NCBI RefSeq assembly: GCF_900113285.1
Contig: NZ_FOOT01000002.1
Coordinates: 248,001 to 312,000, forward strand
Origin: Pontibacter chinhatensis
GTDB lineage: Bacteria; Bacteroidota; Bacteroidia; Cytophagales; Hymenobacteraceae
DNA length: 64,000 nucleotides
Reading direction: 5' to 3'
The notes under the pieces are model-generated. The model was given only the letters and a program-made list of their open reading frames with translations, had not been told where the DNA came from and ran no database searches. Positions 38,155 to 46,800 of the stretch are shown here, in pieces. Within the stretch, counting starts at the first letter, position 1. Each line of letters begins with the position of its first letter. Position numbers and translations under genes: made by a program.

Positions 38155-38186
38155 AAGCTGCCTGCACCTGTGGGCAGCTTTTTTTG
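38155..38186 (+). terminator. Terminator after the cytochrome gene
   Basis: AAGCTGCC / GGCAGCTT stem followed by a T run. Confidence 0.88.
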
Positions 38187-38237
38187 TTGCAGGTCTGCCC
38201 GGGATGTCGTATCATCGCTGAAGGATAACTTTTACGC

Positions 38238-38726
38238 ATGCAACTTTACCAAAACGAGGAATCCAGAGCTCCTATAAACCTGGAATACGCCAGCTTCTGG
38301 AAACGTATGGCGGCTTTCTTTACCGATACGCTGATTATTTCCTTTTTCATGAGCCTCTTTGTGCTGCCCGTCATCGGCATTGACACTATTCCGGAGCTTA
38401 CGGATATTGAAGGGCGGCTGAAACTGCAGGGGCTGGTGTTTCTGGTAGCCTGGTTATACTTTGCCAGCTTCGAGAGTTCTTCCAGGCAAGCTACGCTGGG
38501 CAAGCAGGTTTTTGGCATTTTTGTAACCGATACAGAAGGCTACCGCCTCTCCTTTTTAAGAGCCTCCGGCCGATACTTCGGCAAGGTTGTCTCCAACCTC
38601 ACCCTGTTGATAGGCTACCTGATGGCCGCTTTTACCCGCCGCCGCCAGGCCCTGCACGACAAGATTGCCGGCACACTGGTGCTGCAGCACCCGGGCATCG
38701 CTCCCACCAAGCCAACTGAGGATTAA
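38238..38726 (+). CDS. RDD family membrane protein
   Basis: A 162-residue inner-membrane protein with three to four helices. The RDD pattern is seen as FWKRMAAFFTDTLIISFF near residue 18 (R..D) and QATLGKQVFGIFVTDTEGYRLSFLRASGRYFGK near residue 92, ending RRRQALHDKIAGTLVLQ. The family has no single known role; some members move sodium or protons. A smaller paralogue follows at 38871. Confidence 0.87.
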   Translation: MQLYQNEESRAPINLEYASFWKRMAAFFTDTLIISFFMSLFVLPVIGIDTIPELTDIEGRLKLQGLVFLVAWLYFASFESSSRQATLGKQVFGIFVTDTEGYRLSFLRASGRYFGKVVSNLTLLIGYLMAAFTRRRQALHDKIAGTLVLQHPGIAPTKPTED

Positions 38727-38759
38727 CTTTTTACACGTTGCAGAGATTAGCAACATCGG

Positions 38760-38801
38760 TTATACTTTATACTTTGCGCTTCTTTAAAGTATAAAGTATA
38801 A
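38760..38801. repeat. Perfect inverted repeat made of the iterated heptamer
   Basis: Arms TTATACTTTATACTTT (38760-38775) and its exact complement (38786-38801) around a 10-base loop. Each arm holds two TATACTT units. It lies between the two RDD genes and could fold as an RNA hairpin, although no T run follows. Confidence 0.85.
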
Positions 38802-38870
38802 CCCGGAAATACCGTAACCAAGGCGGCATCTGTAAGTATAAAACAGGTACATTGTTATTTATACTTACGC

Positions 38871-39302
38871 ATGCAAACTATCTATACCCAAAGCAAACAT
38901 AGGTCCGGGCTGGCCTCCCTTAGCACCCGCCTGATGGCCTTTGGCCTGGATGTATTGCTACTTTTAACGCTAGTCGGAATAGTGGATTACTTTACCTTCA
39001 GCAGCAACGAAGAAGTGTTTTTGCTGAAGCCGGAGCGCTTCCTGTTTGTACTGCTGGCATGGCTGTACTTTGCCGGCACCGAAACCTGCCCCTGCCAGGG
39101 CACACTGGGAAAATACCTGCTCAACCTGCGCGTGATAACTCCCAATGGGGAGCGAATTCGCTTCCGTGCCGCCACGCTGCGGTTCCTGCTCCGGCCCATC
39201 TCCGCCTTGATTATCATCTTCCAGTTTATAACCGGTTATGGCCACAGCAGCCGCCGCACCTTTCACGACAAGCTAGCTGGCACGCGGGTGATAGCGGAGT
39301 AA
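38871..39302 (+). CDS. RDD family membrane protein (second copy)
   Basis: A 143-residue membrane protein with three helices, similar in plan to the RDD gene just upstream: STRLMAFGLDVLLLLTLVGIVDYF, LFVLLAWLYFAGTETCPCQGTLGKYLLNLRVITPNGERIRF and the C-terminal SSRRTFHDKLAGTRVI. The shared WLYFA and GTLGK / ATLGK and HDK(I/L)AGT segments show the two are paralogues. Function unknown. Confidence 0.83.
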   Translation: MQTIYTQSKHRSGLASLSTRLMAFGLDVLLLLTLVGIVDYFTFSSNEEVFLLKPERFLFVLLAWLYFAGTETCPCQGTLGKYLLNLRVITPNGERIRFRAATLRFLLRPISALIIIFQFITGYGHSSRRTFHDKLAGTRVIAE

Positions 39303-39346
39303 ATAGCTACTCTTATTTAGGCAAGCTTTTAATTCGTAGCAAAAAA

Positions 39347-39380
39347 ACAGCCCCTGCAACTCAAGGGCTACAGGGGCTGT
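39347..39380 (-). terminator. Hairpin terminator, probably minus strand
   Basis: ACAGCCCCTG / CAGGGGCTGT stem; an A run precedes it on the plus strand, so a T run follows on the minus strand. It lies some 300 bases after the minus-strand phosphatase gene and 45 bases after the plus-strand RDD gene, so it may serve either. Confidence 0.6.
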
Positions 39381-39695
39381 GTTAAAAAGTATAAAATGTT
39401 TGTTGAGATGACCCCACCCCTACCCTTCCAAGTATACAAACCCTTACGTTACGGCGGGAACTGTCCCCTTGAGGGGACTATAGGGGTGTAGAGCAAGTAC
39501 TTAAAGCCTCTGCTAAAAGCAACACCCCTCTAACTCCCCTCAAGGGGAGAGTCTATAAGATTACTATCTGAAGGTGCTGAGCTAAGAACTAAGGATTAAT
39601 AAGTTATAGAACTTCACCCTTCTAACCGCTCCACAGGTGCTAAGGGCTGCTTTACCGCGAAAGTGTATAAATCAACCTAAGCTTTGAAACAGACC
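39381..39695. repeat. Intergenic region with fragments of the mosaic repeat (copy D, partial)
   Basis: About 315 bases with no gene. It has CCCCACCCCTACCC (39411), TGTCCCCTTGAGGGGAC (39463) and CACCCCTCTAACTCCCCTCAAGGGGAG (39522-39548, broken here by loops), all blocks shared with the larger copies, and AAGTATA words. The long central block of copies A-C is missing. Confidence 0.6.
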
Positions 39696-40274
39696 TTAAG
39701 GGTTAACGCCGTAATGGTCTGTTTCTACCGTAGCTTTTCCGTCCGGGGCCAGCGTTACCTTGAAGAGGTAATCGTACTCCTGCTCCGAAATATCAGGTAC
39801 CGGACGCTTGGCGCCGAAGGCCTCCAGAATCGGTAACAGCGTGTTCGAGTGGCCTGCGACTACCACCATCTGCCCCTGGTGGCTTTTCAGCACACGCTCT
39901 TTCAGGCCTACAAAATCATTGGCGTCGTACTGCAGAATCTCCAGCGAAAGCGAATCTGACAAGGGCTTTAGGGTATGCTGGGTGCGGATGTACTTAGTGG
40001 CGTACAAAGCACCGATGGGCTGCTCCTTTAGCAGGTTGCCCAGCACCTCGGCACGTGCAAGTCCCTTGGCAGACAGGCCAGGGTTTTGGTCTTTGAGGTC
40101 AGCGGTCTCTTTTTCGGCGTGGCGCACCAGGTATACGATGGTAGGCTGTGCGGTATTATCCACAGGGTCCACCACGGCGCTGTTGCCCTCATGCATCTCC
40201 GGCGACTGACGGCAGGCTACCGTCAGCAGCATCAGCAGGAAAAATACGTGTTGTTTGAGTAAAGATTTTTTCAT
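39696..40274 (-). CDS. Histidine phosphatase superfamily lipoprotein
   Basis: A 192-residue exported phosphatase of the phosphoglycerate-mutase/SixA-like superfamily. The lipobox LLTVAC puts the lipidated Cys at 21. The catalytic RHAEK motif (H52) and the second His motif VVVAGHSNTLLPIL near residue 141 are present. NPGLSAKGLARAEVLGNLL fits the small, substrate-unspecific members. The substrate is not known. The large TPR protein gene upstream on the same strand is 37 bases away, so they may be co-transcribed. Confidence 0.88.
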   Translation of the reverse strand: MKKSLLKQHVFFLLMLLTVACRQSPEMHEGNSAVVDPVDNTAQPTIVYLVRHAEKETADLKDQNPGLSAKGLARAEVLGNLLKEQPIGALYATKYIRTQHTLKPLSDSLSLEILQYDANDFVGLKERVLKSHQGQMVVVAGHSNTLLPILEAFGAKRPVPDISEQEYDYLFKVTLAPDGKATVETDHYGVNP

Positions 40275-40311
40275 GTGAACGATTGTAGGTTAGATAATAT
40301 AGTTGGTTGGT

Positions 40312-43188
40312 TTACGAATGTACCAGTTGCTCGCCCGCCCCGGCCACATCCTCAGCATCCTGAGTTCGGCCCTTCTTCTGGAGCAGGCGTATCAGGCTTT
40401 GGCGCACTTCCAGCTGGTAAGGGTACAGCAGCAGCGAGTTTTCGTAGGCTTGGATGGCCCTGTTTACCTTGCCCTCTGCCTCATACAAGTGTCCCTTTGC
40501 CGTTAGCGCTTTCGCGCTCTCCACCACCGTCGCTGATTTTGGCAGGGACTTGAGGGAAGTTTTGGCTTTATCGCCCTGCCCCAGCGCCGCGAACAGGGGC
40601 ACCAGTAGGTGGCGGTCCGCCTCTGGCAGGGTTTTCTTGCCATCCAGCAGGGCTTGTGCAGCGACACGGGCGGCCTCCTTGTTCTGGAGCTGCAACTGAT
40701 AAGTAGCCATCAGTGCCATGTAGTCTGTGCGCGGGTTGCCAGCCGCCGTGAGGATGCGCTGCGCCTCGGCCAGTGTCTCGTGGGCTTCTTTATACTTGCC
40801 CTGCGTCGCCAGAACCTCAGCATATTGCCTGCGCAGTTCGTAGTGTTGCGGTTTCAGGGACACCAGTCTTCTCAGCTCCTGCTCCGCCTCCGGGTTAATG
40901 CTGGTGGTGCCTTTCAGCCAGTTGGCGTAAGCCAGCGCCTCGTCGCGGCGGTCGCGGAGGTAGGTGGAGATAGTCGGGGCGTTCTCCACGTAAGCCTGTG
41001 CCACAGCAATGGCCTCAGGCACCATGCCGTAGTTCACGAAGAATTCCCGGAAGCGTTGGTTCACCTGCGCCTGCATCAGCAGATCGTCTTCCAGCTCAGC
41101 GGCCTTTTTGTACAGCGCCATCTGGCTCATCAGTGCGTCGTGGGCGTTGAGTTTGCCGTTGCGCTTCATGGTTTCCTGCAGCTCGGCCTCTGCCAGGTAA
41201 ATGGGGGCATAGTTTGGGTTGATGCCTTTGGCTTTCTCCAGCCAGGCCTGCGCCTCCTTATACTTTTTCTGCCGCTGCTCCACGCCGGCATAGGCCAGCA
41301 GGGCCGGTTGGTAATCCTTATCCCACACCAGGGCGCTGTCTAAGTATAAAGTCGCTTTTTGCAGTTCGTTCTGGCGTTGCGCGCGGGTGGCCAGGTTCAG
41401 GTATACTTGCGCCCAGTTGCTGGCCATGGCCTGTTTGTCACCAGCCAGGTAAGCCTTTTGCCGCTGTACCAGCCCGTCTAGGAAAGTATACAACTCCGGG
41501 TCCTTGGCTTTTAAATCAGCGGTGGTGTTAATGGATTTGTGGTTGAGCGGGTGTACTTTCACGGGCTCAAAGTAAGCCGGGTAGGTCTGTGCCAGGTACT
41601 CGTGCTCGTTGTTGGCCGAATAGTAATCCAGCGTACGACCCTGCTCCATGGCGTTGTAGTAGAGGCGGCGCACGGCACGGTTCTCAGCATCGGTAAACAC
41701 GCGCCCGTGGAACAGGTGTACATACTCATGGAGCACCACATTGCGCTCCAGGTATGATCCCCGCACCACGTACTCGATGGCTGCGGCTCCGCTGCCCACA
41801 CCCCGGATATCCATCCACTGGCGGTTATCAAAAGTAGTGGCCTGCCTGAAGTATGGCGATTTCATGGCGATAGCCAGGTCTACGTGTAGCGGCGGAATCA
41901 CGAACGTTTCGCCTTGCTTGGAGAGGAATGGAAAGTATACGATGCTCTCATAGAGCTGCGACCACACCATCTTCTGCACCTCGTCGCCGGGGTAATAGGT
42001 CACGTCGGGGAAGACTCTGGCAAAGTTTACCGGGTCTTTGATAACGGTCTGCTGTACCACCTGCTGCAGCGAATCGTAGTTGTGCAGGTAAATGAGCTGC
42101 TTTTGCTTAATCACGGCAGCCAGGGCGTTGTGCGCCGGGCCGTAGTGTTTCTTTTTCCGGAGGATACGCTGGAAAACAGCCTCGGCCGAATCCAGGCGTG
42201 CCTGGCGTTCCATATCGAAAGCCATGTAATAGGCAGAGCCACGCAGCATGGCCGGCAGCACCGAGGTTTTATATTTTTGCTGTACCTGCTCTATCTCCAC
42301 CAGGGCCTCTTTCAGCTTGTTCTCCGACAGGAGTTTATCAGCATGCTGCAGTTCCTGGCGCACTTGATCATCCTCTGGCTGGGCATAGTCGGCGTAGGTG
42401 AGGTTGGTATGGCCGTTGCCCCAATGCCAGTGTGTGACGTAGTGCAGCGGGTTGAGCTCCAGGGCCAGCTCCCATTGGGCGGCCATGGCATTGAGTTGGG
42501 TAGCATCCACACGGCGCCAGATGGCATAGCCGTAGTTAAAGCGTGCATCAGCGTTGAAGGGGTTCAGGGTAAGGCTGTTGATAAGCGGCTGCTCGGCCAG
42601 CTCCGGCTTCTGGTTCCAGAAATGCACATCCGACTCCAGTAGCCAGGCCCCGGCATTGTTGCGGTTCCAGCCCTGCACCTTTTTGGCCCAAGCCAGCGCC
42701 TCTTCATACTTTTTCTGCAGCATCAGCACACGCCCCACCATTAGGGCAGCCTCCTCATCGGTCGGATTTATTGCGAGCAGCTGCTCCGCTGTGGCCTTCG
42801 CCTTCTCCAGTTCCCAGGCCTGTACCTGCAACCTGCTCTGCAACAGCAAGGCCTCCCGCTGCTGCGGATTTTCCTCCAGCACCTGCTTCACCAACCCTTC
42901 GGCCTCGGCAAACCTGTTTTCCAGCATGGCTACCTCCGCCTGCGCCAGCTTTGTCGCGGTGCCGGCGGGAGCTTTTGCCAGCACCTGCTTTGCTTCCTGC
43001 CAGGCGCCCAGTTCCAGCAAGCGTAGGGCTTTTGGGGCCGGTTCTATACTTGCCGCCAGCGCCTGCCGCCGCTCCTGCTGCAGCTTTTGCCGCACAGCCC
43101 CCACCTCGTCAGGGTGCTGGGCAAAGGCAGGCAGTGTTAGCAGAAATCCGAAAGTATAAACCAGTAATTTTTTAGGGAAAGTCAACAT
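40312..43188 (-). CDS. Exported TPR protein with a central HExxH metallopeptidase core
   Basis: A 958-residue protein with a signal peptide (LLVYTFGFLLTLPAFA). Residues ~25-340 are TPR repeats (AEAEGLVKQVLEENPQQREALLLQ, LMLQKKYEEALAWAKKV). A zinc site HEYVH lies at residues 487-491 (coded at 41716-41730) in NVVLHEYVHLFHGRVF, and about 40 residues later NNEHEYLAQTYPAYFEP offers a Glu third ligand, the gluzincin arrangement seen in ATLF-like peptidases. More TPRs fill residues ~610-945 (ALLAYAGVEQRQKKYKEAQAWLEKAKGINP). The combination implies a periplasmic peptidase held by protein-binding repeats. Substrate unknown; most annotation would call it simply a TPR protein. Confidence 0.85.
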   Translation of the reverse strand: MLTFPKKLLVYTFGFLLTLPAFAQHPDEVGAVRQKLQQERRQALAASIEPAPKALRLLELGAWQEAKQVLAKAPAGTATKLAQAEVAMLENRFAEAEGLVKQVLEENPQQREALLLQSRLQVQAWELEKAKATAEQLLAINPTDEEAALMVGRVLMLQKKYEEALAWAKKVQGWNRNNAGAWLLESDVHFWNQKPELAEQPLINSLTLNPFNADARFNYGYAIWRRVDATQLNAMAAQWELALELNPLHYVTHWHWGNGHTNLTYADYAQPEDDQVRQELQHADKLLSENKLKEALVEIEQVQQKYKTSVLPAMLRGSAYYMAFDMERQARLDSAEAVFQRILRKKKHYGPAHNALAAVIKQKQLIYLHNYDSLQQVVQQTVIKDPVNFARVFPDVTYYPGDEVQKMVWSQLYESIVYFPFLSKQGETFVIPPLHVDLAIAMKSPYFRQATTFDNRQWMDIRGVGSGAAAIEYVVRGSYLERNVVLHEYVHLFHGRVFTDAENRAVRRLYYNAMEQGRTLDYYSANNEHEYLAQTYPAYFEPVKVHPLNHKSINTTADLKAKDPELYTFLDGLVQRQKAYLAGDKQAMASNWAQVYLNLATRAQRQNELQKATLYLDSALVWDKDYQPALLAYAGVEQRQKKYKEAQAWLEKAKGINPNYAPIYLAEAELQETMKRNGKLNAHDALMSQMALYKKAAELEDDLLMQAQVNQRFREFFVNYGMVPEAIAVAQAYVENAPTISTYLRDRRDEALAYANWLKGTTSINPEAEQELRRLVSLKPQHYELRRQYAEVLATQGKYKEAHETLAEAQRILTAAGNPRTDYMALMATYQLQLQNKEAARVAAQALLDGKKTLPEADRHLLVPLFAALGQGDKAKTSLKSLPKSATVVESAKALTAKGHLYEAEGKVNRAIQAYENSLLLYPYQLEVRQSLIRLLQKKGRTQDAEDVAGAGEQLVHS

Positions 43189-43542
43189 GAGTATCAGGCA
43201 CTATGCTTTTGATTTTTAAAAGTATGACTTTCCGGCATTTGAAAAAAGTATGACGCCATCATCTTCCTAAAGTTCACGCCTGACAAGGGATACTTTTTTT
43301 GGATAGTAGCCATTTATCACCAGAAAAAACATTGTTGTCCTTGCGCAGCAGCAACCTCCTCCTTTCCCCTCCTTCAGCACAACTCAAAGCAAGGCCTATG
43401 CGTTTTTATACTTTCAAAGTTCAACTTAATATTTATTTCCCACATAATTTAATATAGCAAACCGGAAGTTCTTCAGATTTACTACAGATTCCCGACAGAA
43501 TTTTAGCGTCCTATACTTCTTTGCCACCAGTACAGCATTTTT
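43189..43542. other. Divergent intergenic region
   Basis: About 354 bases between the TPR gene and the epimerase gene, with no reading frame of note. It contains several AAGTAT words (43220, 43247, 43409, 43512) and should hold both promoters, though no full consensus was found. Confidence 0.5.
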
Positions 43543-44586
43543 ATGGGTGCAACACGGCGCATACTTGTTACCGGCAGTGCCGGGTTCATTGGCCATCACC
43601 TGGTGCTGGCCCTGCAGCAGTACGGCCACACGGTGGTGGGCATCGACAGCCTGAACAGCTACTACGACCCGCAGCTGAAGTACAAACGGCTTGAGCAGCA
43701 GGGGTTCTGCATACCTTCTGCAGCGCCTGAAACCCTCATCCAAAGTATAAAATCACCAAATCTATACTTCCAGCAGCTCGATATTTCGGATGCGGCGGCC
43801 CTGGAGCAGCTGTTCGCCAGCCAAGAGTTTGACGTGGTGGTGAACCTGGCGGCACAGGCCGGGGTGCGCCACAGCATCGACCATCCGGAAGAGTATGTGA
43901 CGAGCAACTTGGTAGGCTTTGCCAATGTGCTGGAGTGCAGTCGTCGCCACCAGATAAAGCACCTGCTGTTTGCCTCCTCCAGTTCGGTGTACGGGCTCAA
44001 CAAGCAGACGCCCTTTAGTACCAGCCACTGCACCGATGCGCCCATCTCGTTTTACGCTGCCACTAAAAAGGCCAACGAGGTGATGGCCCACAGTTACGCC
44101 CACCTTTACGGCATCCCTACTACCGGCCTGCGCTTTTTCACGGTGTATGGTCCGTGGGGCAGGCCCGACATGGCCTACTACAGCTTCGCCAAGGCCATTG
44201 TAGCGGGCACGCCTATCCGCATCTTTAACCACGGCGATATGCTGCGCGACTTTACCTATGTGGACGACGTGGTGGAAAGTATTGTGCGGCTGGTGGACGT
44301 GCGGCCAGAGGCCAATCCTGTACCTTTCAAGCTCTATAACATTGGCAACCATAAGCCTGAGCAGCTGCTCAGCATGGTGGCTATACTCGAGCGGCTGCTG
44401 CAGCGCAAAGCCAGGCTGGACCTGCAGTCCATGCAGCCGGGCGACGTGCAAACCACTTATGCCGATGTGGAGGAACTAGCCAAGGCAACCGGCATTACGC
44501 CGCAGACGACGCTGGAAGAGGGTCTGGAGCAGTTCGTGGCTTGGTTCAGAGAGTATCATGGGGTGCCCGCGCTGGCAGTTCCCTGA
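43543..44586 (+). CDS. NAD-dependent sugar epimerase, UDP-glucuronate 4-epimerase-like
   Basis: A 347-residue short-chain dehydrogenase/reductase. The NAD-binding motif TGSAGFIGHHL is at residues 10-20, the catalytic triad is in SSSSVYG and FYAATKKANE (YxxxK), and DFTYVDDVVESIVRL is the C-terminal family motif. The opening VVGIDSLNSYYDPQLKYKRLEQ is typical of the CapI/LpsL group, which converts UDP-glucuronate to UDP-galacturonate. Such sugars feed surface glycans or lipid A decoration; the adjacent GT39 module is a possible user. Exact substrate is inferred. Confidence 0.88.
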   Translation: MGATRRILVTGSAGFIGHHLVLALQQYGHTVVGIDSLNSYYDPQLKYKRLEQQGFCIPSAAPETLIQSIKSPNLYFQQLDISDAAALEQLFASQEFDVVVNLAAQAGVRHSIDHPEEYVTSNLVGFANVLECSRRHQIKHLLFASSSSVYGLNKQTPFSTSHCTDAPISFYAATKKANEVMAHSYAHLYGIPTTGLRFFTVYGPWGRPDMAYYSFAKAIVAGTPIRIFNHGDMLRDFTYVDDVVESIVRLVDVRPEANPVPFKLYNIGNHKPEQLLSMVAILERLLQRKARLDLQSMQPGDVQTTYADVEELAKATGITPQTTLEEGLEQFVAWFREYHGVPALAVP

Positions 44587-44590
44587 CGGC

Positions 44591-45286
44591 TTATACCTGC
44601 TGCTCATACTTCCTGCTATAGCTTGCCTCCAGGCGCCGCATGAAGTATAAAGAAAGCAGCAGCCAGAGCAAGCCGATGGCGTAACCGGCCAGCACATCGG
44701 TGGCATAGTGCACGCGCAGGTAGATGCGGCTAAAGCCGATAAGCAACACGAGCAGCGTGAGCAAGAGCGTCAACACCCAGCGCCATACTTTCGCGCGTAC
44801 CATGCGCCAAACAATATAAATCAGTACCCCATAGAAGGCTCCGCCAATCATGGCATGGCCACTGGGGAAGCTCATCCCCGACTGCTCGAGCAGGGCCGTC
44901 TCGGGGCGGGGGCGCTCAAAGTAGCGTTTGAGGAGCTGGTTGAGGATGGAGGTGGAAAAAGAGATGAGCAGTACCTTGAGCGCCAACCAGCGCCAGCCCC
45001 TGAAAAAGCTGAACACCAGCACCACCAGCGGCGGCACGACCAGAAGGTACTCAAAAGAGGCAAAAAAAGAGACGCCCCGCATTACCTGTGTCATGGCTGG
45101 CGAGGGAAACCGGTCGGCAAATGCAAAAAGGGCGGCATCGAGGGTATTGTCGCGGGCGACGAACACCAGGTGCGCCATAAAAAGGAAAAGCGCCAGGCAG
45201 AGCAACATCGCCAGGCCCAGTACCAGCACCTCGGCAGTGAGCAGCGCCAGCAGGCGCAGGAAAGTCTGGGTTAGCCGTTGCCTCAT
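44591..45286 (-). CDS. PAP2 family phosphatase
   Basis: About 231 residues with six membrane helices. All three PAP2 motifs are present: KRYFERPRP, FPSGHAM and SRIYLRVHYATDV, with catalytic His in PSGH and in the last motif. The frame is open to 45421, but that start would run into the divergent gene; ATG 45286 gives the usual length. In this setting it may recycle undecaprenyl pyrophosphate or remove a lipid A phosphate. A paralogue is at 49399-50118. It converges with the epimerase gene, with 4 bases between stops. Confidence 0.9.
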   Translation of the reverse strand: MRQRLTQTFLRLLALLTAEVLVLGLAMLLCLALFLFMAHLVFVARDNTLDAALFAFADRFPSPAMTQVMRGVSFFASFEYLLVVPPLVVLVFSFFRGWRWLALKVLLISFSTSILNQLLKRYFERPRPETALLEQSGMSFPSGHAMIGGAFYGVLIYIVWRMVRAKVWRWVLTLLLTLLVLLIGFSRIYLRVHYATDVLAGYAIGLLWLLLSLYFMRRLEASYSRKYEQQV

Positions 45287-45390
45287 ATGGTAGGAGGATA
45301 CGGGCAGCGAAATAATGTAGTTAAAGTATAAACTTAGCTGCAGCAGCTGCTGTTTAAAAGCATGCATTAAACCATAAATAAGTAGGCAGA

Positions 45391-46152
45391 ATGCTTCATC
45401 GGAACACAGAGCGAATAACACTGACGGTACTCGTACCGGTTTTTAACGAGGAGGGCTGCCTGCAGCGCTTCCGCGAGGCCATGGACGCCTTTCTGGCGCA
45501 GGCGCCGGTGCCCACGCAGGTACTCTTCATAAACGATGGCTCTACCGACAGCAGCCTGGCGCTCATCCGCCAGATCTGCCAGGGCAGTGCGGGTTACAGC
45601 TATATCTCGCTGGACCGCAACCACGGCCTCAGCACGGCCATCAAGGCCGGTATCGACCACAGCCAGACCACGCACATCGGCTACATCGACTCCGACCTGC
45701 AGACCTCGCCGCTGGACTTCCTGCTGCTGCTCGAGCAGGTGACGGGCCATGAGATGGTGATCGGCATCCGAGCCAAGCGCAAGGATACGTTTATCAAGAA
45801 AATCTCCTCCAGAATTGCCAACGGTTTCCGCCGCTACATGATAAACGACGGCATTGTGGATACCGGCTGCCCCTTAAAGATCATGGACGCCGCCTTTGCC
45901 AAGCGCGTGCCTTTTTTTGATGGCATGCACCGTTTCCTGCCCGCGCTCATACAGCTGCAGGGCGGAAAAGTGAAGCAGCTGCCGGTGCAGCACTTCGAGC
46001 GCTTTGCCGGCTACTCCAAATACCACCTTTTCAACCGCCTCTGGGGCCCGCTCAATGATACGTTTGCCTTCCGGTGGATGCGCAAGCGCTATATAAAGTA
46101 TGGTATTGCCGAGGAGTTTGAGAACCAGCCCGTAGCCAATGGACATCTCTGA
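45391..46152 (+). CDS. Polyprenyl-phosphate glycosyltransferase (GT2, ArnC/DPM1-like)
   Basis: A 253-residue GT2 enzyme of the dolichol/undecaprenyl-phosphate sugar synthase type: TVLVPVFNEEGCLQRFREAMDAF, FINDGSTDSSLALI, YISLDRNHGLSTAIKAGIDHS and IGYIDSDLQTSPLDFLLLL (DxD-type site). It lacks the two C-terminal membrane helices of ArnC/GtrB and so is of the soluble DPM1-like form. It would load a sugar on a lipid carrier for the GT39 enzyme two genes down. The next gene overlaps by 14 bases, and the PAP2 gene diverges 104 bases upstream. Confidence 0.88.
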   Translation: MLHRNTERITLTVLVPVFNEEGCLQRFREAMDAFLAQAPVPTQVLFINDGSTDSSLALIRQICQGSAGYSYISLDRNHGLSTAIKAGIDHSQTTHIGYIDSDLQTSPLDFLLLLEQVTGHEMVIGIRAKRKDTFIKKISSRIANGFRRYMINDGIVDTGCPLKIMDAAFAKRVPFFDGMHRFLPALIQLQGGKVKQLPVQHFERFAGYSKYHLFNRLWGPLNDTFAFRWMRKRYIKYGIAEEFENQPVANGHL

Positions 46153-46795
46153 GATGCTCATCTACGGCGTGGGCCTGCTGGCGCAGCTGCTGTTTTCGGC
46201 GCGCATCCTGATACAGTGGGTAACATCGGAGCGGGCCGGGCGCGTGCTTTCCCCCGCCTCCTTCTGGACCACCAGCATGGTTGCCTCCATACTTTTAATG
46301 GCTTACGGCGCCCTCCGCAGCGACATCGTGATTGTGGGCGGGCAGCTGATCTCTTACTTTATCTACCTGCGAAACATCAAGCTCAAAAATGTATGGGATG
46401 AGCTGGCCTGGCCCATCCGCTGGGGAGCACTGCTTTTCCCGTTCGTGGCCGTTGGCTGGCTCCTCTGGAGCGATACCTATAGCTTCAGCTACATCATGGA
46501 GCACAGCAAAATATCCGGGGCGCTCATCGCCTGGGGTGGTGCCGGGCAGCTGATTTTCACGCTGCGCTTTGTGTACCAGTGGTGGTACTCGGAGCGGTTG
46601 CAGGAGTCGGTTATCCCCATCGGTTTTTGGGTTATCAGCCTGGTAGGCAGCCTCATGATTATGTCCTACGCCGTGCTGCGCCTGGACCCCGTGCTGTTTT
46701 TAGGTCAGATATTTGGTGTAGCCGCTTATACTCGTAACTTTATGCTGGGGCTGCGCGAGGCGCGGTCGGCCCCTGAACACTCTACACCAAACTAG
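46139..46795 (+). CDS. Membrane protein with two LAB_N (lipid A biosynthesis N-terminal) domains
   Basis: A 218-residue protein of about six to seven membrane helices. Two LAB_N-type repeats are seen: LLAQLLFSARILIQWVTSERAGRVLSPASFWTTSM at the start and AGQLIFTLRFVYQWWYSERLQESVIPIGFWVISLVGS near residue 135, both with the (F/L)xxR(F/I)xxQWxxSE pattern; each is followed by an SxLMxxYAxxR-type segment. Stand-alone proteins of this kind lie beside GT39 transferases; they are small multidrug-resistance-like and may flip the lipid-linked sugar. That role is inferred from context. It overlaps the GT2 gene and precedes the GT39 gene by 5 bases. Confidence 0.87.
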   Translation: MDISEMLIYGVGLLAQLLFSARILIQWVTSERAGRVLSPASFWTTSMVASILLMAYGALRSDIVIVGGQLISYFIYLRNIKLKNVWDELAWPIRWGALLFPFVAVGWLLWSDTYSFSYIMEHSKISGALIAWGGAGQLIFTLRFVYQWWYSERLQESVIPIGFWVISLVGSLMIMSYAVLRLDPVLFLGQIFGVAAYTRNFMLGLREARSAPEHSTPN

Positions 46796-46800
46796 CCCTG

